54,059 nt of DNA from Bacillota bacterium. GTDB lineage: Bacteria > Bacillota > Bacilli > Alicyclobacillales > SLC66. The stretch lies in the NCBI GenBank assembly GCA_021828865.1, contig JAJZCW010000023.1, positions 1-54,059 on the forward strand, written 5' to 3'. Numbering within the stretch: the stretch's first letter is position 1; the number at the start of each line of letters is the position of its first letter. The notes beneath the pieces are model-generated. The model was not told where the DNA came from, made no database searches, and worked only from the letters and a program-made list of their open reading frames with translations. Both the position numbers and the translations under genes were made by a program. Below, one piece after another: positions 16,998 through 25,252 of the stretch.

Positions 16998-17558
16998 TTG
17001 ATTCTCTCGAATCTTTCTGTCGTATTGGCTGAACGGAAATTAAAAATCACTGATATTTCCAATGCAACGGGCATATCTAGGCAAACCTTAACCAATCTTG
17101 CCTATAATCATGGCGACGGTATCAGATATGAAACGTTGGATACCTTGTGTTCTTTTCTAAAGATTGCACCGGGGGAATTGCTATTACATTATCCGATCAC
17201 ATTAACGATCCTAGAAGCGAAGGAAACGACGAAAGCCAACGGTGATGGTAAGTATTCTGGAGCAACAACATTGGTTGTGCTTTTGACAATTAGGGGGATT
17301 CATTATAAAGAAGCGATTCATACCCAAGGAACTGTATTCCTTAATGAAAAGCAGAAAACCGTACCACGCTTTTATGTAGAGTTAGAATTTCCATCAATTT
17401 TAAAGACAGCTTACGAAGAAATGCCTACAATCTTCCAATCGGAGATAACAGGACGCATTGTAGATAAAATGTATAAATTGTTTTCTGTCCCGGATGATGC
17501 AATTTTGGAGTTAAACATTGTGGATCAGTTGCAACATGATGATCCTTTTCGGGGGTGA
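16998..17558 (+). CDS. XRE-family regulator with C-terminal extension
   Basis: 186 residues. The N-terminal HTH (about 16-60) resembles that of the divergent Cro-like protein. The C-terminal ~115 residues are a separate domain I do not recognise (RGIHYKEAIHTQGTVFL ... RFYVELEFPSIL), perhaps sensing or dimerising. Start TTG at 16998, chosen because AGGAGGG lies 7 bases upstream. The gene ends about 40 bases before a candidate structured RNA and 125 bases before an intrinsic terminator. Confidence 0.82.
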   Translation: MILSNLSVVLAERKLKITDISNATGISRQTLTNLAYNHGDGIRYETLDTLCSFLKIAPGELLLHYPITLTILEAKETTKANGDGKYSGATTLVVLLTIRGIHYKEAIHTQGTVFLNEKQKTVPRFYVELEFPSILKTAYEEMPTIFQSEITGRIVDKMYKLFSVPDDAILELNIVDQLQHDDPFRG

Positions 17559-17597
17559 GTCTTGATCATCTTGTCGATCATGATGATAATCCAAAGA

Positions 17598-17678
17598 GGA
17601 TCTTCTGAGGACGGAACAGGCAGCCGTCGCCCTCCAGCAAGGGGTTAGGAGATGCAGATTGTCACCTGCCTAAGATCC
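17598..17678 (+). ncRNA. Candidate structured RNA with pseudoknot
   Basis: Closing stem GGATCTT (17598-17604)/AAGATCC (17672-17678). Inside, GACGG/CCGTC (17610-17614/17624-17628) closes a loop whose AGGCAG (17618-17623) is complementary to CTGCCT (17666-17671) right beside the closing stem, forming a pseudoknot. CCCT/AGGG (17630-17643) adds a hairpin. An alternative stem uses TTAG..GCAG/CTGC..CTAA (17645-17673) and excludes the pseudoknot. A terminator follows. No known RNA family recognised; it could be a 3' UTR structure of the XRE gene or a separate small RNA. Confidence 0.45.
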
Positions 17679-17683
17679 CAAGA

Positions 17684-17708
17684 GGCCGTGGAGACTCCAC
17701 GGTCTTTT
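17684..17708 (+). terminator. Intrinsic terminator
   Basis: CCGTGG, loop AGACT, CCACGG followed by TCTTTT and further T-runs (to about 17720). It would end transcription of the XRE gene and the candidate RNA on the plus strand, just before the convergent pilin-like gene. Confidence 0.7.
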
Positions 17709-17730
17709 GCTTTCTTTTTTCGCCACCACC

Positions 17731-18177
17731 TCACGACTGCCACTCCTGAAAAAATGCCATGCTAAAGTGAAACGGCGTCACCGATGGCTCCACCGTCGTC
17801 CACGCTCCCCCGCTCCATGTCGGGATCTTAATCGGCAGCACCAAGCCGTAGTCCACGGTCAAGTGGACAAATCCATTCTCCGGCACAAGCGACAATAACA
17901 ACTGATTCGGCCCCGCTTCCCCAATCGTGGGCGCGGTCGTGTACGAAATGGTATCGCTATCGACCGGAAGGTCATTCCCAAACGCACTCACCAACTCCTG
18001 ACCGATCGGCTGATTCGTGTTCGGATCAATCATGTTCTGGTATTGCCCCGCCGCCAGCCCATACTCAAACGCGACCGCAGTGGCGGGAATGACGTGAATC
18101 GTCGTGGCACCTAGCGCCAGGACAATATAAAGACCGTACGCCATCAACATTGCGACTAACCAATCCAACGCGCGCAT
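17731..18177 (-). CDS. TadE/pilin-like exported protein
   Basis: 148 residues. One N-terminal hydrophobic helix (about 5-35) is followed by an extracellular domain with no recognised fold. Size, topology and the adjacent gene of the same plan (18229-18708) suggest a pair of TadE/TadF-like or minor pseudopilin subunits for the Tad-type machinery encoded at 31-36 kb (inference). Start ATG at 18177 after GAGGGAGG. It is the last gene of the 23-kb-to-17.7-kb run. Confidence 0.55.
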   Translation of the reverse strand: MRALDWLVAMLMAYGLYIVLALGATTIHVIPATAVAFEYGLAAGQYQNMIDPNTNQPIGQELVSAFGNDLPVDSDTISYTTAPTIGEAGPNQLLLSLVPENGFVHLTVDYGLVLPIKIPTWSGGAWTTVEPSVTPFHFSMAFFQEWQS

Positions 18178-18220
18178 CAAAAACGCCTCCCTCTCTCAAT
18201 GAGGGAGGAAGGCGTGGGAA
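18178..18220 (-). promoter_or_regulatory. UUCCCAC / SD-sequestering leader hairpin
   Basis: Minus sense: TTCCCAC (18220-18214), GCCTT, CCTCCCTC, loop ATTGAGA, GAGGGAGG, CGTTTTTG, ATG. Eight perfect pairs, extendable with the flanking GCC/GGC. Confidence 0.82.
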
Positions 18221-18228
18221 AAAAGTGC

Positions 18229-18708
18229 TCATTGCGTAGGAACCTGCGCTGAAGACTGTTCCTGCACGGTGATCGTCTGCTGAACCCCGTTATGATCGCC
18301 AAACTGCGCCAGAAAGTTATCCAGCAAGGGAGGCGAATACGAGAGTTGAACCGACCCTGTAATGGTATCCTCATCACCCAATGGCGTCCCCGACTTGATC
18401 GACGAAAGCGAAAACTGCGGCTCGACACCCGTCCACGACCCCTGCCCCCAATCGCTGACATTCTCATTCCAGGTGGCCTCCGCCGCGTTCATGGCGGCAT
18501 TGTCATCGAGAACTGGGACCTTTTGATTGATGAATGGATTATACGTCCAGTACGATTGTGAAGAACCGGCATCGACGCAAGCCGCCATTAATTCGTGCAT
18601 GCGTACATTAAACATGGCGAAATCGCCCAGCATCAGGATCATGACGATAAAAAACGCGATTAGCGCAATGCCAATCCGCCAGGTGAGTAACCCTCCAAAA
18701 CTCGGCAA
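18229..18708 (-). CDS. TadE-like exported pilus protein
   Basis: 159 residues. The N-terminus (GGLLTWRIGIALIAFFIVMI) is a single membrane helix preceded by few residues, as in TadE-like proteins. The remainder (about 45-159) is an extracellular, Ser/Gly/Asn-rich domain. Start TTG at 18708, 8 bases after GAGAGGGGG. Neighbour of another protein of the same design; both probably belong to the surface appendage of the element. Confidence 0.58.
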   Translation of the reverse strand: MPSFGGLLTWRIGIALIAFFIVMILMLGDFAMFNVRMHELMAACVDAGSSQSYWTYNPFINQKVPVLDDNAAMNAAEATWNENVSDWGQGSWTGVEPQFSLSSIKSGTPLGDEDTITGSVQLSYSPPLLDNFLAQFGDHNGVQQTITVQEQSSAQVPTQ

Positions 18709-18748
18709 ATGAAAAACCCCCTCTCATTTGAGAAGGGGCATAGGGGAA
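18709..18748 (-). promoter_or_regulatory. Leader hairpin with variant box (TTCCCCTA)
   Basis: Minus sense: TTCCCCTA (18748-18741), CCCCTTCTC, loop AAAT, GAGAGGGGG, TTTTTCAT, TTG. Nine pairs, one U-G. The box differs from TTCCCAC by one base and extension. Confidence 0.75.
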
Positions 18749-18762
18749 AAGTTTGCGGATTC

Positions 18763-19371
18763 TCATTCCTGAACTGCGTTGAACCGCTTCATCTTCTCCC
18801 TAAAACGCAAGGTATAGAGAATTGGCACAACGATTAACCACCCATATACGAGCAGCCTTACCACCAGCCAATGATACGGTCCGCTCGGATCAATCCACTT
18901 CGTCAGCATTGAAGGATACGGAAATAGCGCAATGAAGGTAAGGATGCCTATCCAATACACAAACAGCCGAAATCGTTCATATAACCGTTTCGATTGCTGA
19001 ATCGTTTCCTGTTCTGCCTCTTCGCCAAGAAAACCTGAAATCACTCCAAGCATCAAGTACGTCCCGAAAACGGTCGGCGGCATCCAGGCCACAAATAGAC
19101 TCGTGATCACAATCAAATAAACGATCAAACGCTGCCATTTCGGAAATTGTTGCACCCACTTGTGACCCCAACGAATCCGCCGTTTTTGACTTTCGAAGGC
19201 AAGAGGCAATACCAGCATAGCCGCCACTGCCAATGCCAACTCAGTGATTTCTGCATTGGCCACATTGGAAAGTAGCCAGAACCACTGAATTAACCATAGA
19301 AAAATAGTGAGCGGGTACAGCAGCACCAATAATCGAAGCCAATTCCGTCCTGAATGAAATGCGTGTTCCAT
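18763..19371 (-). CDS. Polytopic membrane protein of the element
   Basis: About 202 residues with roughly five hydrophobic segments (about 12-32, 40-58, 80-120, 137-152, 168-190). Not recognised. Start ATG at 19371, because it overlaps the stop of an 11-codon leader peptide (TGATG) and GGAGG lies upstream. A truncated paralogue is at 25056-25187 with the same N-terminus (SGRNWLRLLVLLYP). It lies between the pilin-like genes and the large secreted protein; a role in their export or assembly is possible. Confidence 0.72.
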   Translation of the reverse strand: MEHAFHSGRNWLRLLVLLYPLTIFLWLIQWFWLLSNVANAEITELALAVAAMLVLPLAFESQKRRIRWGHKWVQQFPKWQRLIVYLIVITSLFVAWMPPTVFGTYLMLGVISGFLGEEAEQETIQQSKRLYERFRLFVYWIGILTFIALFPYPSMLTKWIDPSGPYHWLVVRLLVYGWLIVVPILYTLRFREKMKRFNAVQE

Positions 19372-19406
19372 CACGTGCGGGTTCCTCCTTTTTTGATCGG
19401 GGGCAA
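19371..19406 (-). CDS. Candidate leader peptide (11 residues)
   Basis: TTG at 19406 lies at the usual distance after the SD arm of the leader hairpin. It opens a short frame (M-P-P-I-K-K-G-G-T-R-T) whose TGA overlaps the ATG of the membrane-protein gene. The second gene's own GGAGG lies inside this short frame. The same arrangement recurs at the truncated paralogue (short frame with TAA directly before ATG). Confidence 0.45.
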   Translation of the reverse strand: MPPIKKGGTRT

Positions 19407-19451
19407 TAAAACACCCCCTCCCCTATTCACAAGAGAGGGGGCGTGTGGGAA
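19407..19451 (-). promoter_or_regulatory. UUCCCAC / SD-sequestering leader hairpin
   Basis: Minus sense: TTCCCAC (19451-19445), CCCCCTCTC, ten-base loop, GGGAGGGGG, TGTTTTA, TTG. Nine pairs with one U-G. The upstream secreted-protein gene stops 3 bases before TTCCCAC. Confidence 0.8.
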
Positions 19452-19454
19452 ACA

Positions 19455-22235
19455 TCACTTACCGTCCGGCACCCATTTCCACGTATAGGTCGTTGAAGTT
19501 CCGTCAGCACGGCCGATATTGGTTCCGGCAATTCCAAAATTCCACGTCTGCATGAAGTCCTCCGTACCGGGATGCGAGAAATATTGTTGACCACTCACAA
19601 CGGAGAATAAGAGTTGCGGATTCCAACCGGCAATCTGCGGATAAATTCCCGCACCCGATTTAGGCTCCACCAAGACCCCATCATTATGCTGCGCGTCATA
19701 CGGGGCGAAATTCGTGGTGCTCGACTCAAACGGCGAAGCATTTAAAGGGTAACTGCCGCCTTTGTCATCGATATGACCGTTCAGATCCCCGCCTTGGCTG
19801 TAATCGGCGTTGCTCGCGCTCGGGTACGCATCACTGGGCGGAACCCAAGCCCCAAACGGAGCAAAGCCATGCAGCGACATGGTGCTTGGACTTCCGCCTT
19901 GAATCGTCGCCGTCACGTTCCAAGAATTCCATAACTCGCTTTCGCCATTGCTCATCGTGAAACTCTGCTCGGCGGTCTCGCTGACGGGTAGGTTATGATA
20001 GAGCGTGATCGTCTTGTAGTTTGGCGTATACCAGGTATCGCATGACTGATTTGGCGGTGTTCCCGAGCAACTGTGATGCCTGGTGTAGCCGCTCAAGTAG
20101 GTATAGGGGTAGGGTTGATCGATGACCGTTTTCATGGTCGCTTTTAATTTGAACGTGATCGGGAGTTGGCTCGGATACCCGTCTGTGATCCCGAGCGAAA
20201 AGACACCCGAATGACTCCCGTCCGTGGATTCCGCAATCGGCGTGTCCTGGTAAACAGGATTCATGGGCACTTTGCCTGGCGGATACCCCGCCATTGCCCC
20301 TTCTTTATCAGGACTTCCCGGCGCGATGGTTCGCAAGATCACATAAAAGGGTTCCGTATCGCTTTCGTAAACAGGTGTTTGCGGCTGGATCGTCGTCCCT
20401 GACGCCGGAAACGTCACCGTCACGTCCGCCTGCGCCTGATCCTGCCCGCTATCCGCGCTGTTGAACGTGTAGCCGTACTGATCACTCGACGGTGCATACG
20501 CCCGAATCACCACTGAGTTCGTCTGACTGCTCTTCCAACCTGACTGCTTCCAAGGAGCGAAGGTGTTATTGAGTAACGACGTGCTGAGGTTGATTTGCGA
20601 TTGTGGAGTGCTTCCGCTATACACTGGGGACTCGGTGACGTAGTGAAACGGTCCGCCGTTGACGCTCATCGAATAGGCAATCTGATCGCTGTTGCCGCTG
20701 CCGGTTGGCAAGTCGTTGGCACCCAAGATCAGCGCAAGCGGCGTCGTGAACTGCGCAGGCTGCGTACTGGTGTAATCGCCGCCGAAGGTGTAATTGGCGC
20801 CCACGTCGTCCCAGAGTTCGAGGCCCTGGTTAGTGGCCAGAGTGAGCGTCGGTTCCTCTGTCCCGCTTGCTGTGTCGAGCATCAATTCTGAAGGCGTGGA
20901 AAGCGGCGTGCCAGTAGATGCGCCAAACGAGGCCAACCACCCACCCTGCGTTCCGTCATACAGATTCCCATTTGAAGGATTAGGAGAAATCCGGTCAATG
21001 CCACCCGCCTGATCGGCAAGGTACATGTTGCCACTGGCCGAGATTTCCGGCGAACCCATTGGTTCGAGTTGGCCGGAACTGCCGGAAATACTGATGCGCT
21101 CCACTTGGTTTGTCGGCACGTTCGGATCGACCGTGGCATAACCGTAAGTACCTTTGTCGGTGAAAGGCACGATATACTGACCGTTCGCATAGCCGGATTC
21201 GGACAAGTAGGAGGTTTGGCCATTGCCGATGTTTTGTTTTTGCAGAGTGATCGAAACATTTCCGCTCGGTGAAATGCTCCCCAAAAACACGTCACCCTCT
21301 GTATCGTTCCACATGACATGACCTGCGGATGTGGCGATAGGTGAAGCGGTCGATGGGATGGGACCATAGGGATTGGCTACGTATTGGGAGGTTCCTGTTT
21401 TCGGGTTTATAAGAAACAGCATCCCTGTACCTGAACTTCCACCAAAACTATCGTTATTCGCATCATACGCGCCCGTCACGGCGATGTACGGCGTTCCGTC
21501 CGTGGCAACCGCCAGCGATGGTGAGGCGTCGAAGCGAACACCAAAATTGTGACTGTATATGATAGCCATTGTGCTCGGATCAACTGCAAAAATCCAACCG
21601 TCTTGAGTTGAAATCCATATGGAATCGGTAGGAGCGTTTATTTCGCTGGCTGAGATAAACAACGGATAGGAAACCGTTTGGCTATAACCCTTTCCCCCGT
21701 TTAGATTGCTGGCACCACCAATACTGACCGATGTATTTTGCAAGGTTTTGGTGGCACTGTCCCAATGGAAACGGTAAAACTCCGTGCCTGCTGCCAAATA
21801 CGCATCGCCAGTTGCTGAGTCAACCACAGGCGATGAGTTTGACACCCCTGTGACTCGTGTTGCAGCAAGCGCAGTGGGTTTACCGCCACTCCAATTTCCC
21901 ATGTCCCATACGGTCATATAGCCTTGACCCGTTGGATCTGGCTCTTGAGAGCCGTTAATGCTGATGATCGGGGCAGCAATAGGGAAATACATCAAATTCC
22001 CCGCGCCCATCGCGGTACTACTACTGTACATTTGGCTACCGGACAAAGAAATGCCATCGATATTGATGCTGTTGATCGTGGCTTCCGTCGTCCACGGGTA
22101 TTGATCCGCGATTCCGTTCACGTGGGTGCGCGATACGTTGTCGCCAAACATCACAATTCCGCTTGCCGCATACGCGATCATTGTCGTCAACGCCACTACG
22201 ACGGCAGCGATGCTGGTTATGGTTCGTTTTTTCAT
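19455..22235 (-). CDS. Large secreted beta-propeller-like protein
   Basis: 926 residues with a signal peptide (about 1-24, ending AYAAS). Residues about 110-480 contain repeats typical of PQQ-like/WD-type beta-propellers, e.g. DSATGDAYLAAGTEFYRFHW and IWISTQDGWIFAVDPSTMAI. The rest is Gly/Ser/Pro-rich beta sandwich-like sequence with one Cys pair (HHSCSGTPPNQSCDTW). No membrane anchor or LPXTG motif. Start ATG at 22235 after AAAGGGG. By position it may be a pilus-tip or surface-contact protein of the element (inference). Confidence 0.65.
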   Translation of the reverse strand: MKKRTITSIAAVVVALTTMIAYAASGIVMFGDNVSRTHVNGIADQYPWTTEATINSINIDGISLSGSQMYSSSTAMGAGNLMYFPIAAPIISINGSQEPDPTGQGYMTVWDMGNWSGGKPTALAATRVTGVSNSSPVVDSATGDAYLAAGTEFYRFHWDSATKTLQNTSVSIGGASNLNGGKGYSQTVSYPLFISASEINAPTDSIWISTQDGWIFAVDPSTMAIIYSHNFGVRFDASPSLAVATDGTPYIAVTGAYDANNDSFGGSSGTGMLFLINPKTGTSQYVANPYGPIPSTASPIATSAGHVMWNDTEGDVFLGSISPSGNVSITLQKQNIGNGQTSYLSESGYANGQYIVPFTDKGTYGYATVDPNVPTNQVERISISGSSGQLEPMGSPEISASGNMYLADQAGGIDRISPNPSNGNLYDGTQGGWLASFGASTGTPLSTPSELMLDTASGTEEPTLTLATNQGLELWDDVGANYTFGGDYTSTQPAQFTTPLALILGANDLPTGSGNSDQIAYSMSVNGGPFHYVTESPVYSGSTPQSQINLSTSLLNNTFAPWKQSGWKSSQTNSVVIRAYAPSSDQYGYTFNSADSGQDQAQADVTVTFPASGTTIQPQTPVYESDTEPFYVILRTIAPGSPDKEGAMAGYPPGKVPMNPVYQDTPIAESTDGSHSGVFSLGITDGYPSQLPITFKLKATMKTVIDQPYPYTYLSGYTRHHSCSGTPPNQSCDTWYTPNYKTITLYHNLPVSETAEQSFTMSNGESELWNSWNVTATIQGGSPSTMSLHGFAPFGAWVPPSDAYPSASNADYSQGGDLNGHIDDKGGSYPLNASPFESSTTNFAPYDAQHNDGVLVEPKSGAGIYPQIAGWNPQLLFSVVSGQQYFSHPGTEDFMQTWNFGIAGTNIGRADGTSTTYTWKWVPDGK

Positions 22236-22260
22236 GGCTTTTCCCCTTTCTGAGGAACAT

Positions 22261-22299
22261 AAAAAAACCGCCCCTCGTTAGGAGAGACGGCGGTGGGAA
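22261..22299 (-). promoter_or_regulatory. UUCCCAC leader (secreted protein gene)
   Basis: Minus sense: TTCCCAC (22299-22293), CCGCC, small internal loop, CTC, loop, GAG, GGCGG, seven T, then an ATG at 22260. That ATG is out of frame with the secreted protein, whose own site (AAAGGGG) and ATG at 22235 follow. This copy therefore seems separated from its gene by a short upstream frame. Confidence 0.68.
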
Positions 22300-22307
22300 A
22301 GTTAGAT

Positions 22308-22979
22308 TTACGCCCCCCAATTAGGAGGAGTTACAGGTTGCGTGTTGGGCTGTGAAGTCTCCGTCCCCGGCGGCACTACCTGAATGTTCCCATCGCTACT
22401 GCTTGTCGCCTTCTGCGTACCAGCAGTCGTATTCCCACTTGGCGGCGTGATCGTCCACACGTGGCTTGTCCCATTCCACACATTTGAGAACCCCATCGCA
22501 TCCAGCAGTTTCTCGGCGTAGTAGAGACCGAAGAACGATGTCAGTTTCCCGCTGTTCGGGTCTTTCACCGGAAAATTCGGCACGCCCGATTCGACCGTAG
22601 CGCCATTCACGATGATGGACGCCAACCCTTTTTTGCCGTGGATCGCGAGACTGACTTTGCCGTTATTATCGGTGACGGTCAGCGCTCCTTCGCCGCGCGT
22701 TTTGAAGTTGCCGTCCCAAGCAGCGTGATCGCCACCCACGTGGTTGATGACCTGCATGATGTACCAGATCGGTATGAACGTCGTCATCACGCCGCTGTTC
22801 GGATCCTTTGCTGCAAAGACGTAGGGCATGTAGGTGGTTTTGCCGATTACCACAACGCTGGTTTTTTTGAGTGTGAAGTGGCCCTCTTTGACGGTACTCG
22901 CCGCCGCGAATGTTGGGGCGGTCATTGTTGCGATGAGTGCAAATGCACCCACTGCGGTGATCCATTTTTTTGATTTCAT
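22308..22979 (-). CDS. Secreted protein of unknown function
   Basis: 223 residues from ATG 22979. A clear signal peptide (about 1-27, SKKWITAVGAFALIATM then APTFAAA). Two related segments follow: AAKDPNSGVMTTFIPIWYIM and PVKDPNSGKLTSFFGLYYAE, so the body seems to be an internal duplication with a conserved KDPNSG. It resembles stalk or copper-amine-oxidase-N-like domains only loosely. The last 45 residues are Pro/Thr/Ser-rich. First gene downstream of a strong promoter. Confidence 0.68.
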   Translation of the reverse strand: MKSKKWITAVGAFALIATMTAPTFAAASTVKEGHFTLKKTSVVVIGKTTYMPYVFAAKDPNSGVMTTFIPIWYIMQVINHVGGDHAAWDGNFKTRGEGALTVTDNNGKVSLAIHGKKGLASIIVNGATVESGVPNFPVKDPNSGKLTSFFGLYYAEKLLDAMGFSNVWNGTSHVWTITPPSGNTTAGTQKATSSSDGNIQVVPPGTETSQPNTQPVTPPNWGA

Positions 22980-23035
22980 CCCGATCAACTCCTACCTAAT
23001 TTTATCGTACTCGTCTATGTAGGCAAGGGTGGGAA
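22980..23035 (-). promoter_or_regulatory. UUCCCAC leader (first gene after promoter)
   Basis: Minus sense: TTCCCAC (23035-23029), CCTAC (arm), long loop, GTAGGAG containing the ribosome site, then ATG. The stem is shorter and the loop longer than usual. It begins only about 25-30 bases after the -10 box, so TTCCCAC is near the 5' end of the transcript. Confidence 0.65.
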
Positions 23036-23050
23036 AAATCCGTGCATTCA

Positions 23051-23104
23051 CTTTATCAACTATAATATATTATAATAATTAAATATAGTCAATAAAGTTG
23101 ATTA
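23051..23104 (-). promoter_or_regulatory. Strong promoter framed by an inverted repeat
   Basis: Minus-sense -35 TTGACT (23092-23087), 17-base spacer, -10 TATATT (23069-23064). The -35 and the region after the -10 lie in an imperfect inverted repeat (CTTTATTGACTATA and TATAGTTGATAAAG, 12 of 14 positions). This could be an operator or a repressor-controlled promoter for the secreted-protein genes and those downstream. Confidence 0.65.
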
Positions 23105-23111
23105 TTAGGAA

Positions 23112-23143
23112 TAAAAAAAGCCCCTCACACATTATAGAGGGGC
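23112..23143 (-). terminator. Intrinsic terminator of the nuclease-like gene
   Basis: Minus sense GCCCCTC (23143-23137), ten-base loop, GAGGGGC (23126-23120), seven T. It ends the transcript of 23231-24943. No start codon or TTCCCAC is linked to it, which separates it from the leaders. Confidence 0.75.
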
Positions 23144-23230
23144 CGAAAGTGTTGTTATTTCCGATGCTGCCGTATTCGTTGCACCTCAGATTCACCAAAT
23201 ATTTCGTATGCGAAACGGATTTTAAGTCAT

Positions 23231-24943
23231 CTATTTCTCTGACTCATCATTTTTTGTCAATATACCCATCACCTCATTGGTAAGAACTTTCCCCCTTTGT
23301 TGAATAACGGATGCGAATTGTAATTTGACCCTTGTATATGCCAAGAAATCAGAGAACGAAAGGTAACGATATTTAGATTGACTTTTTTGATTTAGAATGT
23401 TTACCAAACTAATTCCGTTATCTATTATTCCGATGAACGTTTCAAACTCATCAATGTCGAACAAGTGCCAGTGTACAATAGGGAGTTCATTATACAACCC
23501 CTCTTGACGAATCTCTTCATCTATTTTCTGATACATTTGTCTTATTGATGTAAAAGCTCCTTGAGTAACGATAATTGCATGAATTCGACGAGCGGTTGTC
23601 ACATCGGGATCAATCCTATCCCCTAATTGCGACATATTTTTTAAATGCTGATAGATCTTTTTGGCTGGTTCAATAAACATTTTGCGCATATCATCAATGA
23701 ACGAATTTATATCACCCTTGATGAGAGTGTCATTCATCTTCAGTCGCTTGGACTTAAAATCAATAACGACGAGGTCTGTACCAAGTGAGATAAACGCATC
23801 AGGAGATAAGACGCCCTGTTTATATTCAAATTCATGTATAATTTCTCCTTCGATCTTCGTCCCTATTGAGCCAAGGAGATCATGACAATAAGCCTCAAAT
23901 ATTCGACCAAAAAATACTTGATATTTGTTTTTTTCATGTTTCTGTAATCCGTCGAAAACTCTCCAATATAGTCCATCCCATATATAATCCAATACAAACC
24001 GACTATAAAGTGGATAAAATAGCTCTCCAACGTGTACAAGAGGCTTCTTTCGAAAATACGAAAAATCCCAACGTTTATATACAGTGTCTTGAAAGTCTCG
24101 GTTAAATTCCACAACTGAGATTGACATTTCGCCAAGCAGACGTTCAACTTCTTGCGAACCAAACCGCTCAACTATTACAGAAATGTCCTTAGCTAAGCGA
24201 TTACTCCATAAAAATTCCTCTACATTTGCCAACAATGGTGAATACGCAAGTATAATACTGGACATAAACTTTATAAACATTCGAATGTCTATCCCTGTAA
24301 TTCGTAGATAAAGTGCCGGTATGTCAATAAATTCACTTGATTTGAATCTGTAAGACTGACTAGCAAGGTTCCAGTAACATTCATAGCTACGTTGCAACAC
24401 AGCCCCCGTTTTGATTTGTTTGTAAAATGTGCCGTTTTGAACAGTCTCAAGCAAAACATATTCATGAGATAAGGGATTCATGGAATTTGAAAGGGTCGTG
24501 GCTAGATACAGGGCCAAAGAAATTGAATAAGGATCATCAAATGGACGTGTCTTCATCCATGTAGATGAATCCCCTTCAGCTAAGATTCGTTTTGCGATAT
24601 TTAATAAAATATGAGGCCCGTATGGAACTTGGCCTTGATCGACATATTCTTTAAGTCCCTTCAAAAAAGTCAAAGTGGGAGAATTTCCGTGAATTCGTGA
24701 TATTACACTATTTAGGAGACTACGATTATCAATCCCTGCCTCAAAAATTGCGTTCAATCTTGCGATAGCAAATAACAGTTCGCCAATATCTGCATTACGA
24801 AACTTTTCGCTAATCTCTTTTTGCGTTAACCTGAATCCAAATATTTGTTCAAAATCAACCATTACCTTTGCCGAAATACCCGTTTCAGGAATGAATATTC
24901 TCTTCGATTTTTTCCTTCTTTTTCGATTTTTTCTATGACTCAT
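23231..24943 (-). CDS. Large accessory protein with PD-(D/E)XK nuclease-like motif
   Basis: 570 residues, mostly helical, with a very basic N-terminus (HRKNRKRRKKSKR). In residues about 345-400, FGRIFEAYCHDLLGSI is followed by LSPDAFISLGTDLVVIDFKS and K-R. The Glu, the D of SPDAF and the D-F-K form the E...D-x(n)-(D/E)-x-K arrangement of PD-(D/E)XK nucleases. Base composition is lower in GC than in the surrounding element. No helicase or methylase is adjacent. It is probably a defence or restriction-like protein (inference). Confidence 0.55.
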   Translation of the reverse strand: MSHRKNRKRRKKSKRIFIPETGISAKVMVDFEQIFGFRLTQKEISEKFRNADIGELLFAIARLNAIFEAGIDNRSLLNSVISRIHGNSPTLTFLKGLKEYVDQGQVPYGPHILLNIAKRILAEGDSSTWMKTRPFDDPYSISLALYLATTLSNSMNPLSHEYVLLETVQNGTFYKQIKTGAVLQRSYECYWNLASQSYRFKSSEFIDIPALYLRITGIDIRMFIKFMSSIILAYSPLLANVEEFLWSNRLAKDISVIVERFGSQEVERLLGEMSISVVEFNRDFQDTVYKRWDFSYFRKKPLVHVGELFYPLYSRFVLDYIWDGLYWRVFDGLQKHEKNKYQVFFGRIFEAYCHDLLGSIGTKIEGEIIHEFEYKQGVLSPDAFISLGTDLVVIDFKSKRLKMNDTLIKGDINSFIDDMRKMFIEPAKKIYQHLKNMSQLGDRIDPDVTTARRIHAIIVTQGAFTSIRQMYQKIDEEIRQEGLYNELPIVHWHLFDIDEFETFIGIIDNGISLVNILNQKSQSKYRYLSFSDFLAYTRVKLQFASVIQQRGKVLTNEVMGILTKNDESEK

Positions 24944-25055
24944 CTCATAAGACCTTCTCGTTATAAAAATAAAACCCTATATATTCCATCGCGTTTGACT
25001 TATTCTACACTTCTCGATACCTTTCCTCCCACGCCTCGATATCTCAATCGCCTCT

Positions 25056-25187
25056 TTATTGACCATCCCAGGAAATTGACCATTGAAAGAGTATCAAATA
25101 AACGCTAAATGGGTACAACAGCACCAACAACCGAAGCCAATTCCGTCCAGAATAAAATGCACGTTCAACCATGGATGGGTGCCTCAT
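25056..25187 (-). pseudogene. Truncated paralogue of the 18763-19371 membrane protein
   Basis: From the ATG at 25172 this frame encodes 38 residues including SGRNWLRLLVLLYP, identical over that run to the N-terminus of the 18763-19371 protein. It then diverges and stops at 25056. Nucleotide similarity extends into the flank. It keeps a complete TTCCCAC leader and a short leader frame ending TAAATG. It is evidently the stub of a duplicated gene cut by the inserted AT-rich block. Confidence 0.75.
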
Positions 25188-25241
25188 TTAATAATTCGTC
25201 AAATAAAAAACCTCCTCTGCTGAGAGAGGAGGCCGTGGGAA
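25188..25241 (-). promoter_or_regulatory. UUCCCAC / SD-sequestering leader hairpin (truncated paralogue)
   Basis: Minus sense: TTCCCAC (25241-25235), CCTCCTCT (25232-25225), short loop, AGAGGAGG (25218-25211), TTTTTTAT, TTG of a five-codon frame ending TAA next to ATG. Eight perfect pairs. Confidence 0.78.
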
Positions 25242-25252
25242 ACTCGTTAAAT

